Shown here: piece by piece, positions 36,041 to 44,102 of the stretch
Numbering within the stretch: position 1 is the first letter of the stretch
Layout: each line of letters opens with the position of its first letter
Assembly: GCF_051903925.1 (NCBI RefSeq)
Contig: NZ_CP173678.1
Coordinates: 1,550,001-1,614,000 of the forward strand
Length of the DNA stretch: 64,000 bases
DNA from: G051903925 sp051903925
Lineage (GTDB): Bacteria; Pseudomonadota; Alphaproteobacteria; Zavarziniales; Zavarziniaceae
Direction of reading: 5' to 3'
Notes under the pieces: model-generated
Told to the model about the DNA's origin: nothing
Database searches by the model: none
The model's input: only the letters and a program-made list of their open reading frames with translations
Made by a program: the position numbers and the translations under genes

Positions 36041-37228
36041 TCAGTCCCACTTGCTTGGAACGATGAAGCCGATTGAATCGAACCAATCATAGAAATTTGC
36101 GTCACGAAGTCCATGTACGCTGTTTGAGTTCACTATATAGCCGTTAGGCGCACTTCCATCACGTACATATATTGCTTCGGTGATCTCGGGACTTTCAATA
36201 AAGAATGATGCAACACCCTGAGGTGTGCATTCACTGTTTCCATATCCAAGACCATTTTCAAATACATATCTGAAGAACTCTTTTGCAGCCTCTGCGGGAT
36301 CATCGGCTGCTTCTACCAACTTGTAGATTCTAGTATAGATGTAGGACTCCCAATCTCGCTTGCTCAATTCAGATGTCGTTGGGTCAACCTCGACGGCAAG
36401 CAGCATTTCCAACAACTTATTCGCGGGAACCCATGCGGCAGGTTCGTCTTTGCGTCTGACGTAGTCGGTGAACGGCCGCAGCGCATAGCCCTCCGCCACC
36501 AATCGCTGCCGCAGCAGGGCCGCCATCGCGACCGCCGCCGGGTTGTCGCCGTGGACGCAGATGGTGTCGATCCGCACGGGCAGCTTTCGGCCGCTGGTGG
36601 TGGTGATGGCGCCGTCGGCGAGCATAGCGAGCACGCGGTCGGCGGCGAGGTCGGGGTCGTGGAGCACGGCGCCCGGCTGCTTGCGCGGCGTCAGGTTGCC
36701 GTCGTCCCCATAGGTGCGGTCGGCATAGACTTCGCGCGCCAGGCGCAGGCCCGCAGCCTCCCCCGCCTTTTCTGCCTCCATCCCCGGCATGACCATCAGG
36801 ATCAGGTTGGGATCGACGGCGGCGACCGCGCGGGCGATGGCGTCGGCCAGGGGGCGGTCGACGGCCGCCTGGGTATAGAGCGTGCCGTGGGCCTTCACGT
36901 GGGTGACGCGGTGGCCGCGGGTGCGGGCCATCGCGATGATGGCGCCCAGCTGGTAGATCACGTGCTTCCCGATATCCTCCGGCGCCTCGCCCACGATCTG
37001 GCGGCGGCCAAAGCCCCATGGGTCCAGGAAGCTGGGATGCGCCCCGATCGCAACACCCCGGTCGCGGGCGAGGTCGATCGTGCGCGCCATAACCAGGGGA
37101 TCGCCGCCATGAAAGCCGCAGGCGACATTGGCGCTCGTCACGATGTCCAGCATCGCGGCGTCGTCGCCCATCCGATAGGCGCCCCAGCCCTCCCCCATGT
37201 CGCTGTTCAGATCGATCGCCTTGGTCAT
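36041..37228 (-). CDS. pxpA: 5-oxoprolinase subunit A (PxpA, LamB/YcsF family) with a foreign low-GC C-terminal extension
   Basis: This 395-residue protein starts at ATG 37228 behind GAAGGA. Residues 1-258 are a standard PxpA: IDLNSDMGEGWGAYRMGDD, ANVACGFHGGDP, GAHPSFLDPWGFGRR and VKAHGTLY. This subunit normally works with PxpB and PxpC in 5-oxoproline hydrolysis, and neither is nearby. The normal end (near LRPFTDYVR) runs straight into about 137 extra residues (36041 to about 36454) written in DNA of about 45% GC: DWESYIYTRIYKLVEAADD, YVFENGLGYGNSE, DSIGFIVPSKWD. This tail belongs to no family I recognise. The fusion looks like insertion of foreign DNA that removed the native stop. Confidence 0.85.
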   Translation of the reverse strand: MTKAIDLNSDMGEGWGAYRMGDDAAMLDIVTSANVACGFHGGDPLVMARTIDLARDRGVAIGAHPSFLDPWGFGRRQIVGEAPEDIGKHVIYQLGAIIAMARTRGHRVTHVKAHGTLYTQAAVDRPLADAIARAVAAVDPNLILMVMPGMEAEKAGEAAGLRLAREVYADRTYGDDGNLTPRKQPGAVLHDPDLAADRVLAMLADGAITTTSGRKLPVRIDTICVHGDNPAAVAMAALLRQRLVAEGYALRPFTDYVRRKDEPAAWVPANKLLEMLLAVEVDPTTSELSKRDWESYIYTRIYKLVEAADDPAEAAKEFFRYVFENGLGYGNSECTPQGVASFFIESPEITEAIYVRDGSAPNGYIVNSNSVHGLRDANFYDWFDSIGFIVPSKWD

Positions 37229-37279
37229 ATGTCCTTCACCGCGTTCTGACCGGCAGCAGTCTTCCGCCATGCCGCGCCG

Positions 37280-37301
37280 CCAGCAAGCCGCTGCTTGCTG
37301 G
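37280..37301. promoter_or_regulatory. Inverted repeat upstream of higBA
   Basis: CCAGCAAGC-CGCT-GCTTGCTGG forms perfect 9-bp arms. It lies directly before the operator palindrome and covers the proposed -35 element of the toxin-antitoxin promoter. It may be a second regulator site. Confidence 0.5.
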
Positions 37302-37322
37302 CATACGCAATTTGCGTATGAT
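37295..37322 (+). promoter_or_regulatory. Promoter and autoregulatory operator of higBA
   Basis: A sigma-70-like promoter can be read as TTGCTG (37295-37300), a 16-bp spacer and TATGAT (37317-37322). The spacer and -10 box are covered by a palindrome, CATACGCAA-T-TTGCGTATG (37302-37320), with perfect 9-bp arms. That is where an XRE antitoxin would repress its own operon. The predicted start of transcription is at or within a base or two of the toxin ATG (37328), so the mRNA may be leaderless. Confidence 0.65.
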
Positions 37323-37327
37323 CGGCC

Positions 37328-37660
37328 ATGGACCTCTACCGGACCGGAAGCTACCTGGCAGGCCTCAAGCGCCTTGCCAAGCTTGGTGCGTCCGAGGGCG
37401 ACATCATCGCGATGGAGGACGCCATCGCGCTCGATCCGGCTCGCGGCGACGTCATTCCCGGCGCGGGCGGTTTGCGGAAAGTCCGCTTCCGCTTTGGCGG
37501 CAAGGGCAGCCGGGGCGGCGGGCGGACTGTCTATTACGTCCTGGTAGGGGACGAGGTGGTCTACCTCCTTGCCGCCTATGCCAAGGCGGACAAGGCCGAT
37601 CTGACCCGGGATGAATTGAAGCTGTTCAGGAAGCTTGTTGAGGAACTGACCCATGGCTGA
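37328..37660 (+). CDS. higB: RelE/HigB-family toxin
   Basis: This 110-residue protein is in the order toxin first, as in higBA. It has the HigB2/RelE-like sequence SYLAGLKRLAKLGASEGDII, IPGAGGLRKVRFRFGGKGSR, GGRTVYYVLVGDEVVYLLAAY and KADKADLTRDELKLFRKLVEE. Such toxins cleave mRNA on the ribosome. Its end overlaps the antitoxin start by 8 bp. The pair sits beside the low-GC pxpA fusion. Confidence 0.93.
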   Translation: MDLYRTGSYLAGLKRLAKLGASEGDIIAMEDAIALDPARGDVIPGAGGLRKVRFRFGGKGSRGGGRTVYYVLVGDEVVYLLAAYAKADKADLTRDELKLFRKLVEELTHG

Positions 37661-37955
37661 CGACCGCACCGATCTGGGTCTGGCGATCGAACAGGGCTTG
37701 CGCGATGCCATCGCGCATCGCCGGGGGCAGGTGGCGCTGGAGGGGCGTTCGGTCGAACCTATGCCGCCCGCGCGGATCAAGGCGATCCGCCGGGCCGTGG
37801 CCGACAGTCCCAAGGCATTCGAGCGACGGTTCGGCATCCCTGCGCGCACGCTGGAGGGGTGGGAGCAGGGGCGCAAGCTCACCGCCGCGGACCGTGTCCT
37901 GTTGACTGTGATCGAGAAGGAGCCGGAGGCGGTGGAGCGGGCCCTGGCTGGCTGA
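37653..37955 (+). CDS. higA: XRE-family antitoxin (HigA/NadS type)
   Basis: This 100-residue protein has a C-terminal helix-turn-helix (KAIRRAVADSPKAFERRFGI, then PARTLEGWEQGRKLTAADRV). The N-terminal part (LAIEQGLRDAIAHRRGQVAL) should wrap the toxin. It starts 8 bp before the toxin stop and should repress the operon through the palindrome at 37302-37320. Confidence 0.92.
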   Translation: MADDRTDLGLAIEQGLRDAIAHRRGQVALEGRSVEPMPPARIKAIRRAVADSPKAFERRFGIPARTLEGWEQGRKLTAADRVLLTVIEKEPEAVERALAG

Positions 37956-38050
37956 TTGACGCATCGGCGCGAGCAAGGGGCTTGCCCGGGTCGCCCGGCG
38001 GTGCCCACACTTTGCGCAAGGGAGAGACGCAATCCGGGAAGTGATCGTCG

Positions 38051-38320
38051 ATGATGTTGCTGCTGCTGGCGGCCCTGGCGCTGCCCGTCTATGACGTCGA
38101 TGCCTATTGCGCGGGCGTCGCGGCCTCGGCCGCCAATGACCCCAAGGTCGCCGCCGGCTGCCTGGACCAGGAGGCGCGGGCCAAGGTCCAGGTCGAAAAG
38201 CTGAACGTCACACCCGACGCACTGCAGACCTGCCACGAGGAGTCGGAGCTGCTGGGCGGGTCCTACGCCCTGCTCTATGGCTGCCTGCTGGCCAAGGTTG
38301 CCCCGCCGACACTGCAATAG
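38051..38320 (+). CDS. Small exported cysteine-containing protein
   Basis: This protein of 89 residues starts MMLLLLAALALPVYDVDAY, a short signal-like segment. The mature part has four cysteines (AYCAGVAA, AGCLDQEA, QTCHEESE, YGCLLAK). A ribosome-binding site (GGGAAG) lies at a slightly long distance. No family recognised. Only 12 bp separate it from the metallo-hydrolase gene, so they may share a transcript. Confidence 0.65.
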   Translation: MMLLLLAALALPVYDVDAYCAGVAASAANDPKVAAGCLDQEARAKVQVEKLNVTPDALQTCHEESELLGGSYALLYGCLLAKVAPPTLQ

Positions 38321-38332
38321 GAGGGGGCCACG

Positions 38333-39301
38333 ATGGGCAACGCCTATGACAAGGGCCTGGTGGAGGTGGCGCCGGGCGTGTTCGCCTATCTCCAGCCCGA
38401 TGGCGGCTGGGGCTGGAGCAATGCCGGGCTGATTGCGGCGGGCGAGGGTGCGCTGCTGGTCGATACCCTGTTCGACCGGCGCCTGACGGAGGAGATGCTG
38501 GCGACCATGCGCGCGGCGACGCCGGCCGCACGGTCCATCGGCACGGTCGTCAACACCCATGCCAATGGCGACCACACCTATGGCAACGGCGCCCTGCCGG
38601 AAGCCGAGATCATCGCCTCGACCGCCAGTGCGCGGGAGATGGACGAGGTGCCGCCCGCCCTGCTGGACCAGTTCATGAAGGCGGCCCCCAATATGGGGGA
38701 GGCGGGCGCCTACCTGTCCCGCATCTTTGGCGCGTTCCAGTTCGAGGGCCTGGCGCCACGCGCGCCGACCCGCACGTTCAGCCATCGCCTGGACCTGGTC
38801 CTGGGCGACCGACGCGTCGACCTGATCGAGGTCGGGCCCGCGCACACCCATGGCGACGTGCTGGTGATGCTGCCGGACGACCGCGTCGTCTTCACCGGCG
38901 ACATCCTGTTCGCGCACTCGACGCCCATCATGTGGGCGGGGCCGGTCGCCAACTGGATTGCCGCCTGCGACCTGATCCTGGGGGCAGAGGTGGACGTGAT
39001 CGTGCCAGGCCACGGCCCCATCGCCGACAAGGCGGCGGTCGCGGCCCAGCGCGCCTACCTGGTGTACATCCGGGACGAGGCCAGGAAGCGCTATGACGCC
39101 GGCCTGTCCTGGGCCGAGGCGTCGGAGGACATCGCGCTTGGCGACTATTCGTCCTGGGGCGATGCCGAGCGGATCGCGGTCAACGTGGCGACCCTCTACC
39201 GCGAGTTTTCGGGCCGGCCCGGGCCGGACACGCTGGCCCTGTTCGGGCAGATGGCTAAAATTGATCGAAAATTCTCGAAATCCCATCATATGGGAAAATG
39301 A
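38333..39301 (+). CDS. MBL-fold metallo-hydrolase
   Basis: This 322-residue protein has a beta-lactamase fold: metal site VVNTHANGDHTYGNG, later ligands in VGPAHTHGDVLVMLPDD, VVFTGDILF and VIVPGHGP. The HxHxDH motif reads HANGDH, with Asn at the second His position, a variant also seen in some other proteins of this fold. The last part (QMAKIDRKFSKSHHMGK) lies in AT-rich DNA and looks like read-through after the natural end. Substrate unknown. Confidence 0.85.
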   Translation: MGNAYDKGLVEVAPGVFAYLQPDGGWGWSNAGLIAAGEGALLVDTLFDRRLTEEMLATMRAATPAARSIGTVVNTHANGDHTYGNGALPEAEIIASTASAREMDEVPPALLDQFMKAAPNMGEAGAYLSRIFGAFQFEGLAPRAPTRTFSHRLDLVLGDRRVDLIEVGPAHTHGDVLVMLPDDRVVFTGDILFAHSTPIMWAGPVANWIAACDLILGAEVDVIVPGHGPIADKAAVAAQRAYLVYIRDEARKRYDAGLSWAEASEDIALGDYSSWGDAERIAVNVATLYREFSGRPGPDTLALFGQMAKIDRKFSKSHHMGK

Positions 39302-39368
39302 TTCGTTTTAACTGGCGATTCATAGTCTGAAGTGTCATCTTCCGGGATCGAGAGCGGGACATCCTGGA

Positions 39369-41018
39369 ATGACGGTCATGGCGGCAAAGGTGGAGATCGG
39401 ACGGGCCGGGCTGATCCGGCTGACCGTGCCGGCAATGCTTCTGGCGGCGGTGGGCAGTGCGTCGATCGCCAGCGCCGCGCTTGAGCGCGCGCCGGGCCTG
39501 GGCTTGCGCGATGCCCTGATCGGCATGCCGGCGGCGCTGCTGATGGGGATCGGGGCCCTGCTCGCGGCCGTGATCTACCAGGCGATCCGCATGGGTGTGA
39601 TGAACCAGCAGGCCCGTGCCATGGCGCCGGAAAAGGCCCGCCTGTCCGACTTCGTGCTGACCGCAAGCGACCTGTTCTGGGAAATGGGGCCCGACTTTCG
39701 CTTCACCTGGGTGTCGGACCCGACCGTGGCGCGCGCCTGGCTGGGCAAGACGCTGATGGACCTGGGGGCCGAAGCCGGCACCGATCCGGTCTGGCAGCGC
39801 CTGCGCGAGGACCTGGCCCACAAGCGGGAATTCCGCGCCTTCGACTGCCCCTTCGTCAACGGGCCGCTGGGCCTGCGCAAGCTTCGGCTGTCGGGCGTGC
39901 CGATCCGGGCCAAGGACGGCAGCTTTGCCGGCTATCGCGGCAGTGCCTGCGACATGTCCGAGGAGGACGCGGCCCGCGCCCAGGTCGCCCGGATGGAGCG
40001 CCTGCTGGCCGATGCCATCGCCCAGGTTGACCAGGGCTTCGTCCTGTTCGACCGCGAGGGCCGGCTGGTCCTGGCGAACGAGGTCTATCGCAGTGCCTAT
40101 CCCCTGGTGGCCGACCTGCTGGTGCCCGGCGCCACGTTCGAGGGGATCCTGGACGCGGCCGCCGAGCGCGGCGGCTTCGCCGGCGAGGGCGACAAGCGGG
40201 CCTGGGTCGAGGCCCGCCTGTGGCGCCACCTGGCGCACGATGGGCCAGTCGACTGCGAACTGGCCGATGGCCGCTGGTGGCGCGTGTCCGAGCGTGCGAC
40301 GGCCGATGGCGGGGTGGTCAAGATGCTGACCGACATCACCGAACTGGTCCATGCCAGGGACAGCCGCAGCGCCATCGAGGACTCCCTGGTCGAGGCCCGG
40401 CGCTTCGAGACGGTGGCCCGCCTGGCCGCCGGCCTGACCGTCGAGATGGACGAACTGGCCGTGGGGATCGAGGTCGCCAACAAGCGGCGGACCCTGGCCA
40501 CGATCAGCCCCGCGGGGGCGGAGGCTGCGGCCGTGCAGATCGCCGACTGCGCGGGCCGCCTGCGCCGCCTGGTCCAGGCGCTGGGCCGCTTTGCCCAGAC
40601 CCATGGGGCCGTGCCGCAGCGCGTGGAGATCGCCGCCGCGGCGCGCGACGTGGTCGCCCGGGGCGGCCGGGTCACCCTGGACGACGAGGCGCTGGACCCG
40701 GCTTTTGCCCGGGTCGATCCGCTGCTGCTGCAACTGGGCCTGGACGCGTTGATTGCCCAGGCGGGGGACAGCGTGGTGGCGCTGAAGACGCGGGTCCAGC
40801 GCAGCGGCCGCGCGCACAACGTCGCGCTGGAGGTCGTCGACAACGGCCCCGGCATGGATCCCGATGCGGTGCCCAACCTGTTCGAGCCGTCGCCCGACGG
40901 CTCGCTGGGCCTGCTGCCCGCGTTCACCATGGTGCATCAGGCGGGTGGCACGATCGACGTGGAGACCGCGCCCGGGCAGGGCACCCGCATCCGCCTGGTC
41001 CTGCCCCTGGCGGCGTGA
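39369..41018 (+). CDS. PAS-domain sensor kinase-like protein lacking the phospho-acceptor histidine
   Basis: This 549-residue protein has two N-terminal membrane helices (about residues 17-40 and 50-72), two PAS-like domains (about 95-200; 210-330, DAIAQVDQGFVLFDREGRLV) and an HATPase C-terminus (VVDNGPGMDP ... LLPAFTMVHQAGGTIDVETA). The position of the HisKA H-box reads FETVARLAAGLTVEMDELA (about 350-370) with no histidine. The N box has lost its Asn as well (LGLDALIAQAGDSV). It may be a pseudo-kinase or signal partner rather than an autokinase. Confidence 0.8.
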   Translation: MTVMAAKVEIGRAGLIRLTVPAMLLAAVGSASIASAALERAPGLGLRDALIGMPAALLMGIGALLAAVIYQAIRMGVMNQQARAMAPEKARLSDFVLTASDLFWEMGPDFRFTWVSDPTVARAWLGKTLMDLGAEAGTDPVWQRLREDLAHKREFRAFDCPFVNGPLGLRKLRLSGVPIRAKDGSFAGYRGSACDMSEEDAARAQVARMERLLADAIAQVDQGFVLFDREGRLVLANEVYRSAYPLVADLLVPGATFEGILDAAAERGGFAGEGDKRAWVEARLWRHLAHDGPVDCELADGRWWRVSERATADGGVVKMLTDITELVHARDSRSAIEDSLVEARRFETVARLAAGLTVEMDELAVGIEVANKRRTLATISPAGAEAAAVQIADCAGRLRRLVQALGRFAQTHGAVPQRVEIAAAARDVVARGGRVTLDDEALDPAFARVDPLLLQLGLDALIAQAGDSVVALKTRVQRSGRAHNVALEVVDNGPGMDPDAVPNLFEPSPDGSLGLLPAFTMVHQAGGTIDVETAPGQGTRIRLVLPLAA

Positions 41019-41024
41019 GCGTCG

Positions 41025-41528
41025 TCAGTCGTCCGGGTCCTCGACATGGCGTTCGAGGATCAGGACGGCAGGGCGGTAGCCAAGCGCGGCATAGGCGTCC
41101 TGGGCGCGAGTATTGGCATGCAGCGTGCCGATCACGACGCGGCGAATGCCCAGGATCCGGGCATGGTCCTCTGCCGCCTGGACCAGAAGGCGGGCCAGGC
41201 CGCGACCGCGCTCCTCGGCGACGATATACAGGTCCTCGATCCACAGTTCGCGGCGTTCCTGCTCCAGGTCGTCGGCACCGTTCTTCACGGCGATGAAGCC
41301 CACGACCCGGTCCGCGCGACAGGCCAGGACGATGCGACCGATGCCGGCCTGCATCGCTGTTTCCAGGGCGTCGACCTGCTCCGCCGCCATTTCCGAGCCA
41401 AGGCGGCGGTGCGGTCGCAGGGCCCGCTCGAACTCCTGCAGGGCCGACACCATCCGCAGCAGGGCGTCGCGGTCCCCGGGGAAGGCATCGGGCTGGTAGT
41501 CGCGCAGGCTATGGTCCGGTCCCGTCAT
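41025..41528 (-). CDS. GNAT-family N-acetyltransferase
   Basis: This 167-residue protein carries the acetyl-CoA site LYIVAEERGRGLARLLVQAA (the R/Q-x-x-G-x-G/A loop), preceded by VLACRADRVVGFIAVKNG and followed by VVIGTLHANTRAQDAYAALG. It transfers an acetyl group to an unknown amine. It is convergent with the kinase-like gene (6-bp gap). Confidence 0.9.
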   Translation of the reverse strand: MTGPDHSLRDYQPDAFPGDRDALLRMVSALQEFERALRPHRRLGSEMAAEQVDALETAMQAGIGRIVLACRADRVVGFIAVKNGADDLEQERRELWIEDLYIVAEERGRGLARLLVQAAEDHARILGIRRVVIGTLHANTRAQDAYAALGYRPAVLILERHVEDPDD

Positions 41529-41569
41529 GCACCGTCATGCAAGCGCAATCGCCGCCGGGCGTAAACCGC

Positions 41570-42157
41570 TCAGGTGTCGGCCGCAGGGCTGTGCAGGCGC
41601 AGCGCATCCTCGGCCATGGCCTGGACCAGAATTGCCGCGCGCGGCGGGGCAGGGCCATGCAACGACCCGATCAGGCCCAGCAGCGCCCGGGCCGCGATGG
41701 CCGCGCCGGCGCCGTCCAGGTCGCCGCGTGCCGCGTGGATCAGGGCGGTCCAGGAGCCGCGCAGGGCCCGCAGCCGATCCTCCAGCGCCCGGCGGTCGGC
41801 GTCGGGCAGGTTGCCCCATTCCTGCTCCGCCAGCGCCGTCAGCCCGCCATCGGCCTGGGCATGGCGGATGGCCAGCGCGATCGCCAGGCGGCAGCGCTCG
41901 ACCGCGTCCGGCGCCAGCCGGGCCGCCTGCTGATCGGCCTCCGCCCGGTCGAAGGACTGTTCCACCAGGGCCAGGAGGATCGCCTGTTTCGATGCGAAGT
42001 GGCGATAGATCGCAGGCCCGGTGATCGCGACGGCGGCGCCGATATCGTCGATCGCCGTCGCGTTGTAGCCCTGGTCGCTGAACAGGCGCGCAGCCGCCGC
42101 CAGGATCTGCTGGCGGCGGTCCTTTGGCCGGCTCGACACGCGGGCGGCGCTGCTCAC
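41570..42157 (-). CDS. TetR-family transcriptional regulator
   Basis: This 195-residue protein has the TetR N-terminal helix-turn-helix (RRQQILAAAARLFSDQGYNA, ITGPAIYRHFASKQAILL) and an all-helical ligand domain. It starts at GTG 42157, overlapping the preceding enoyl-CoA hydratase stop (GTGA), so it is co-expressed with that gene and probably controls acyl-CoA genes here; the ligand is likely an acyl-CoA or related compound (inference). Confidence 0.92.
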   Translation of the reverse strand: MSSAARVSSRPKDRRQQILAAAARLFSDQGYNATAIDDIGAAVAITGPAIYRHFASKQAILLALVEQSFDRAEADQQAARLAPDAVERCRLAIALAIRHAQADGGLTALAEQEWGNLPDADRRALEDRLRALRGSWTALIHAARGDLDGAGAAIAARALLGLIGSLHGPAPPRAAILVQAMAEDALRLHSPAADT

Positions 42158-43023
42158 TCGGCTGCCTTGCGCCCTGCCTTCGCCTGCTCGCGGATGATCC
42201 GCGCGCCATCGGGATCGACGAAGCTGCCGTTGTAGACGATGCGGTTATGGGCGTGGCCGACATGGTGCAGGCCGAAGGCCGACTGCACCGCCGTCCACAT
42301 GCCCTGCGCGTCCAGCGACTGGTTCACCGACATCTTGGCCAGCTTCAGGCCGACGCTGGGGCGCTGCGCCACCTTGCCGGCGAGCTCCAGCGTGAACGCT
42401 TCCAGCCGCTCGCGCGGGACGACGTGGTTGACCATGCCCAGCGTCTTGGCCTCCGCCGCCCCGATCGGCTCGCCCGTGAACAGCATCTCCTTGGCGCGGC
42501 GATGGCCCACCTCATAGGCATGGACAAAGAACTCGTGGCCATTGACGCCAAAGGCGACGACAGGGTCGGAGAATTCCGCATCCTCGCTGGCGACGATCAG
42601 GTCGAACGGCCAGACCAGCATCAGGCCGCCGGCAATCGCCTTGCCCTGGACCTGGGCGATGGTGGGCTTTGGCAGGTTGCGCCAGCGCCAGCAGAAGCCC
42701 AGGTAGATTTCCTGCTCCTGCGCCATGTAGCCCTCGGGCCCCGGCAGTTCATAGCCGCCGACGCCCATCACGGGGGCCCCGTGGTCGCCCACCTTCGACC
42801 GGTCGCCCAGGTGATGGCCGGACGAGAAGTGCGGGCCGTCCGCCGCCAGGATCACGACGCGCACGGCATCGTCGTGCATCGCCATGTCCAGGGCGGCGTT
42901 GATCTCGTACAGCATCTTGCGGTCCTGGGCATTGCGCGTATCGGCGCGCGCCAGGGTGATGCGGGCGATCCGCTCCGCCGGCTTGTCGTAGCGAATCTCG
43001 GTAAAGCTCGGGCTGTCGGTCAT
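42154..43023 (-). CDS. Enoyl-CoA hydratase/isomerase-family protein
   Basis: This 289-residue crotonase-fold protein has RIARITLARADTRNAQDRKM, FSSGHHLGD (oxyanion loop) and KAIAGGLMLVWPFDLIVASE. The classic glutamate after the AGGG oxyanion hole reads GLMLVW, so activity may differ from a standard hydratase. A strong ribosome-binding site (GGGGAGG) precedes ATG 43023. It is in an operon with the TetR gene. Confidence 0.88.
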   Translation of the reverse strand: MTDSPSFTEIRYDKPAERIARITLARADTRNAQDRKMLYEINAALDMAMHDDAVRVVILAADGPHFSSGHHLGDRSKVGDHGAPVMGVGGYELPGPEGYMAQEQEIYLGFCWRWRNLPKPTIAQVQGKAIAGGLMLVWPFDLIVASEDAEFSDPVVAFGVNGHEFFVHAYEVGHRRAKEMLFTGEPIGAAEAKTLGMVNHVVPRERLEAFTLELAGKVAQRPSVGLKLAKMSVNQSLDAQGMWTAVQSAFGLHHVGHAHNRIVYNGSFVDPDGARIIREQAKAGRKAAE

Positions 43024-43087
43024 TGGTCGATCCTCCCCTCGGCTCTCGGAGCCTGTTCAGATTTCTGTCTCTGCGTGCCCAAAGACC

Positions 43088-43119
43088 CCGCTCATTCCCG
43101 CTTTCGCGGGGATGAGCGG
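43088..43119. repeat. Palindromic intergenic repeat (member 2)
   Basis: CCGCTCATTCCCGC-TTTC-GCGGGGATGAGCGG forms 14-bp arms with one mismatch (G-T in RNA). It lies in the 113-bp gap between two crotonase genes on the same strand. The core matches the repeats at 23684 and 51663. Confidence 0.85.
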
Positions 43120-43136
43120 AATTCAGGATCAGGGCG

Positions 43137-43943
43137 TCAGCGGCCCTTGAACTGGGCGGTGCGCTTCTCGACGAAGGCAGCAACGCCTTCCTTCGAATCC
43201 TCGGTGCGGAAGGCCTGGTCCTGGGTCGAGGCCTCCAGCGCCAGCTGGGTCGCGAAGTCGTTGCTGGTGCTGGCGTCGATCATCCGCTTGATGGCGCCAT
43301 AGGCCCAGGTCGGACCGTTCGCCATCTTCATGGCGATGGCGTGCGCCGTCGGCATCAGCTGGTTGTCGTCCACCACCTGGTAGATCAGGCCCCAATCCGC
43401 CGCCTGGTCGGCCGAGATCTTCTCGCCCAGCAGCATCATGGCGGTCGCCCGCGCCTTGCCCGCCAGGCGCGGCAGCGTCCAGGACGAGCCCCCATCGGGC
43501 ACGACGCCCAGGCGAATGAAGGCCTGGAGGAAGCTGGCGGAACGGGCGGCGATGACGATGTCGGCGACCAAGGCCAGGCCGCAGCCGACGCCGGCGGCCG
43601 GCCCGTTCACCGCGGCGATGACCGGCTTCTCTGCCCGCGCCAGGCGCTCCAGCATCGGGTTGATATAGCCGCGCAGGCCGTCGCCGCCCTCGCCCCGTGC
43701 CTTCTTCGCCGGGTCCTTGTTGCCCTCGTCCATGTCCTTGAGGTCGGCGCCTGAGCAGAAGCCGCGGCCCGCGCCGGTCAGCAGGATCGCCCGGACCTCC
43801 GCATCCGCCATCAGCGCGTCGAACGCCGCCGGCAGGTCCTTCATCATCGCGCCGCTCATCGCATTGAGCCGGTCCGGCCGGTTCAGCGTCACGATGGCGA
43901 GCGGTCCGTCCCGCTCGACCAACAGGGTTTCATAGGTGGTCAT
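43137..43943 (-). CDS. Enoyl-CoA hydratase/isomerase (PaaG-like crotonase)
   Basis: This 268-residue crotonase has LAIVTLNRPDRLNAMSGAMM, GFCSGADLKDM, VIAAVNGPAAGVGCGLALVADIV and SFLQAFIRLGVVPDGGSSWT, the last with the acidic residue position. It resembles PaaG-type isomerases. ATG 43943 is preferred over 43949 because the site GGGGAGG then sits six bases upstream, not directly against the codon. It precedes the other crotonase gene and the TetR gene. Confidence 0.92.
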   Translation of the reverse strand: MTTYETLLVERDGPLAIVTLNRPDRLNAMSGAMMKDLPAAFDALMADAEVRAILLTGAGRGFCSGADLKDMDEGNKDPAKKARGEGGDGLRGYINPMLERLARAEKPVIAAVNGPAAGVGCGLALVADIVIAARSASFLQAFIRLGVVPDGGSSWTLPRLAGKARATAMMLLGEKISADQAADWGLIYQVVDDNQLMPTAHAIAMKMANGPTWAYGAIKRMIDASTSNDFATQLALEASTQDQAFRTEDSKEGVAAFVEKRTAQFKGR

Positions 43944-44102
43944 CGGCATCCTCCCCGAATGCGCCGTGAATGCGCACGTCCGATTATGTTAGCCGAGATT
44001 TACATTGCGCCCGGCGGCGGTCAACCGTCTGGCGGGCGCCGATCCGGTACCCTTTGCACCCGCCGTTCTCTAGGATCGCGCGACAGACCAGGGAGAGCGC
44101 CG

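Noticed and set aside
37229..39289. Upstream extension of the pxpA frame to 39289
   Set aside because: The open frame continues antisense through higBA and the metallo-hydrolase, but PxpA begins at ATG 37228 with a ribosome-binding site and the family's N-terminus.
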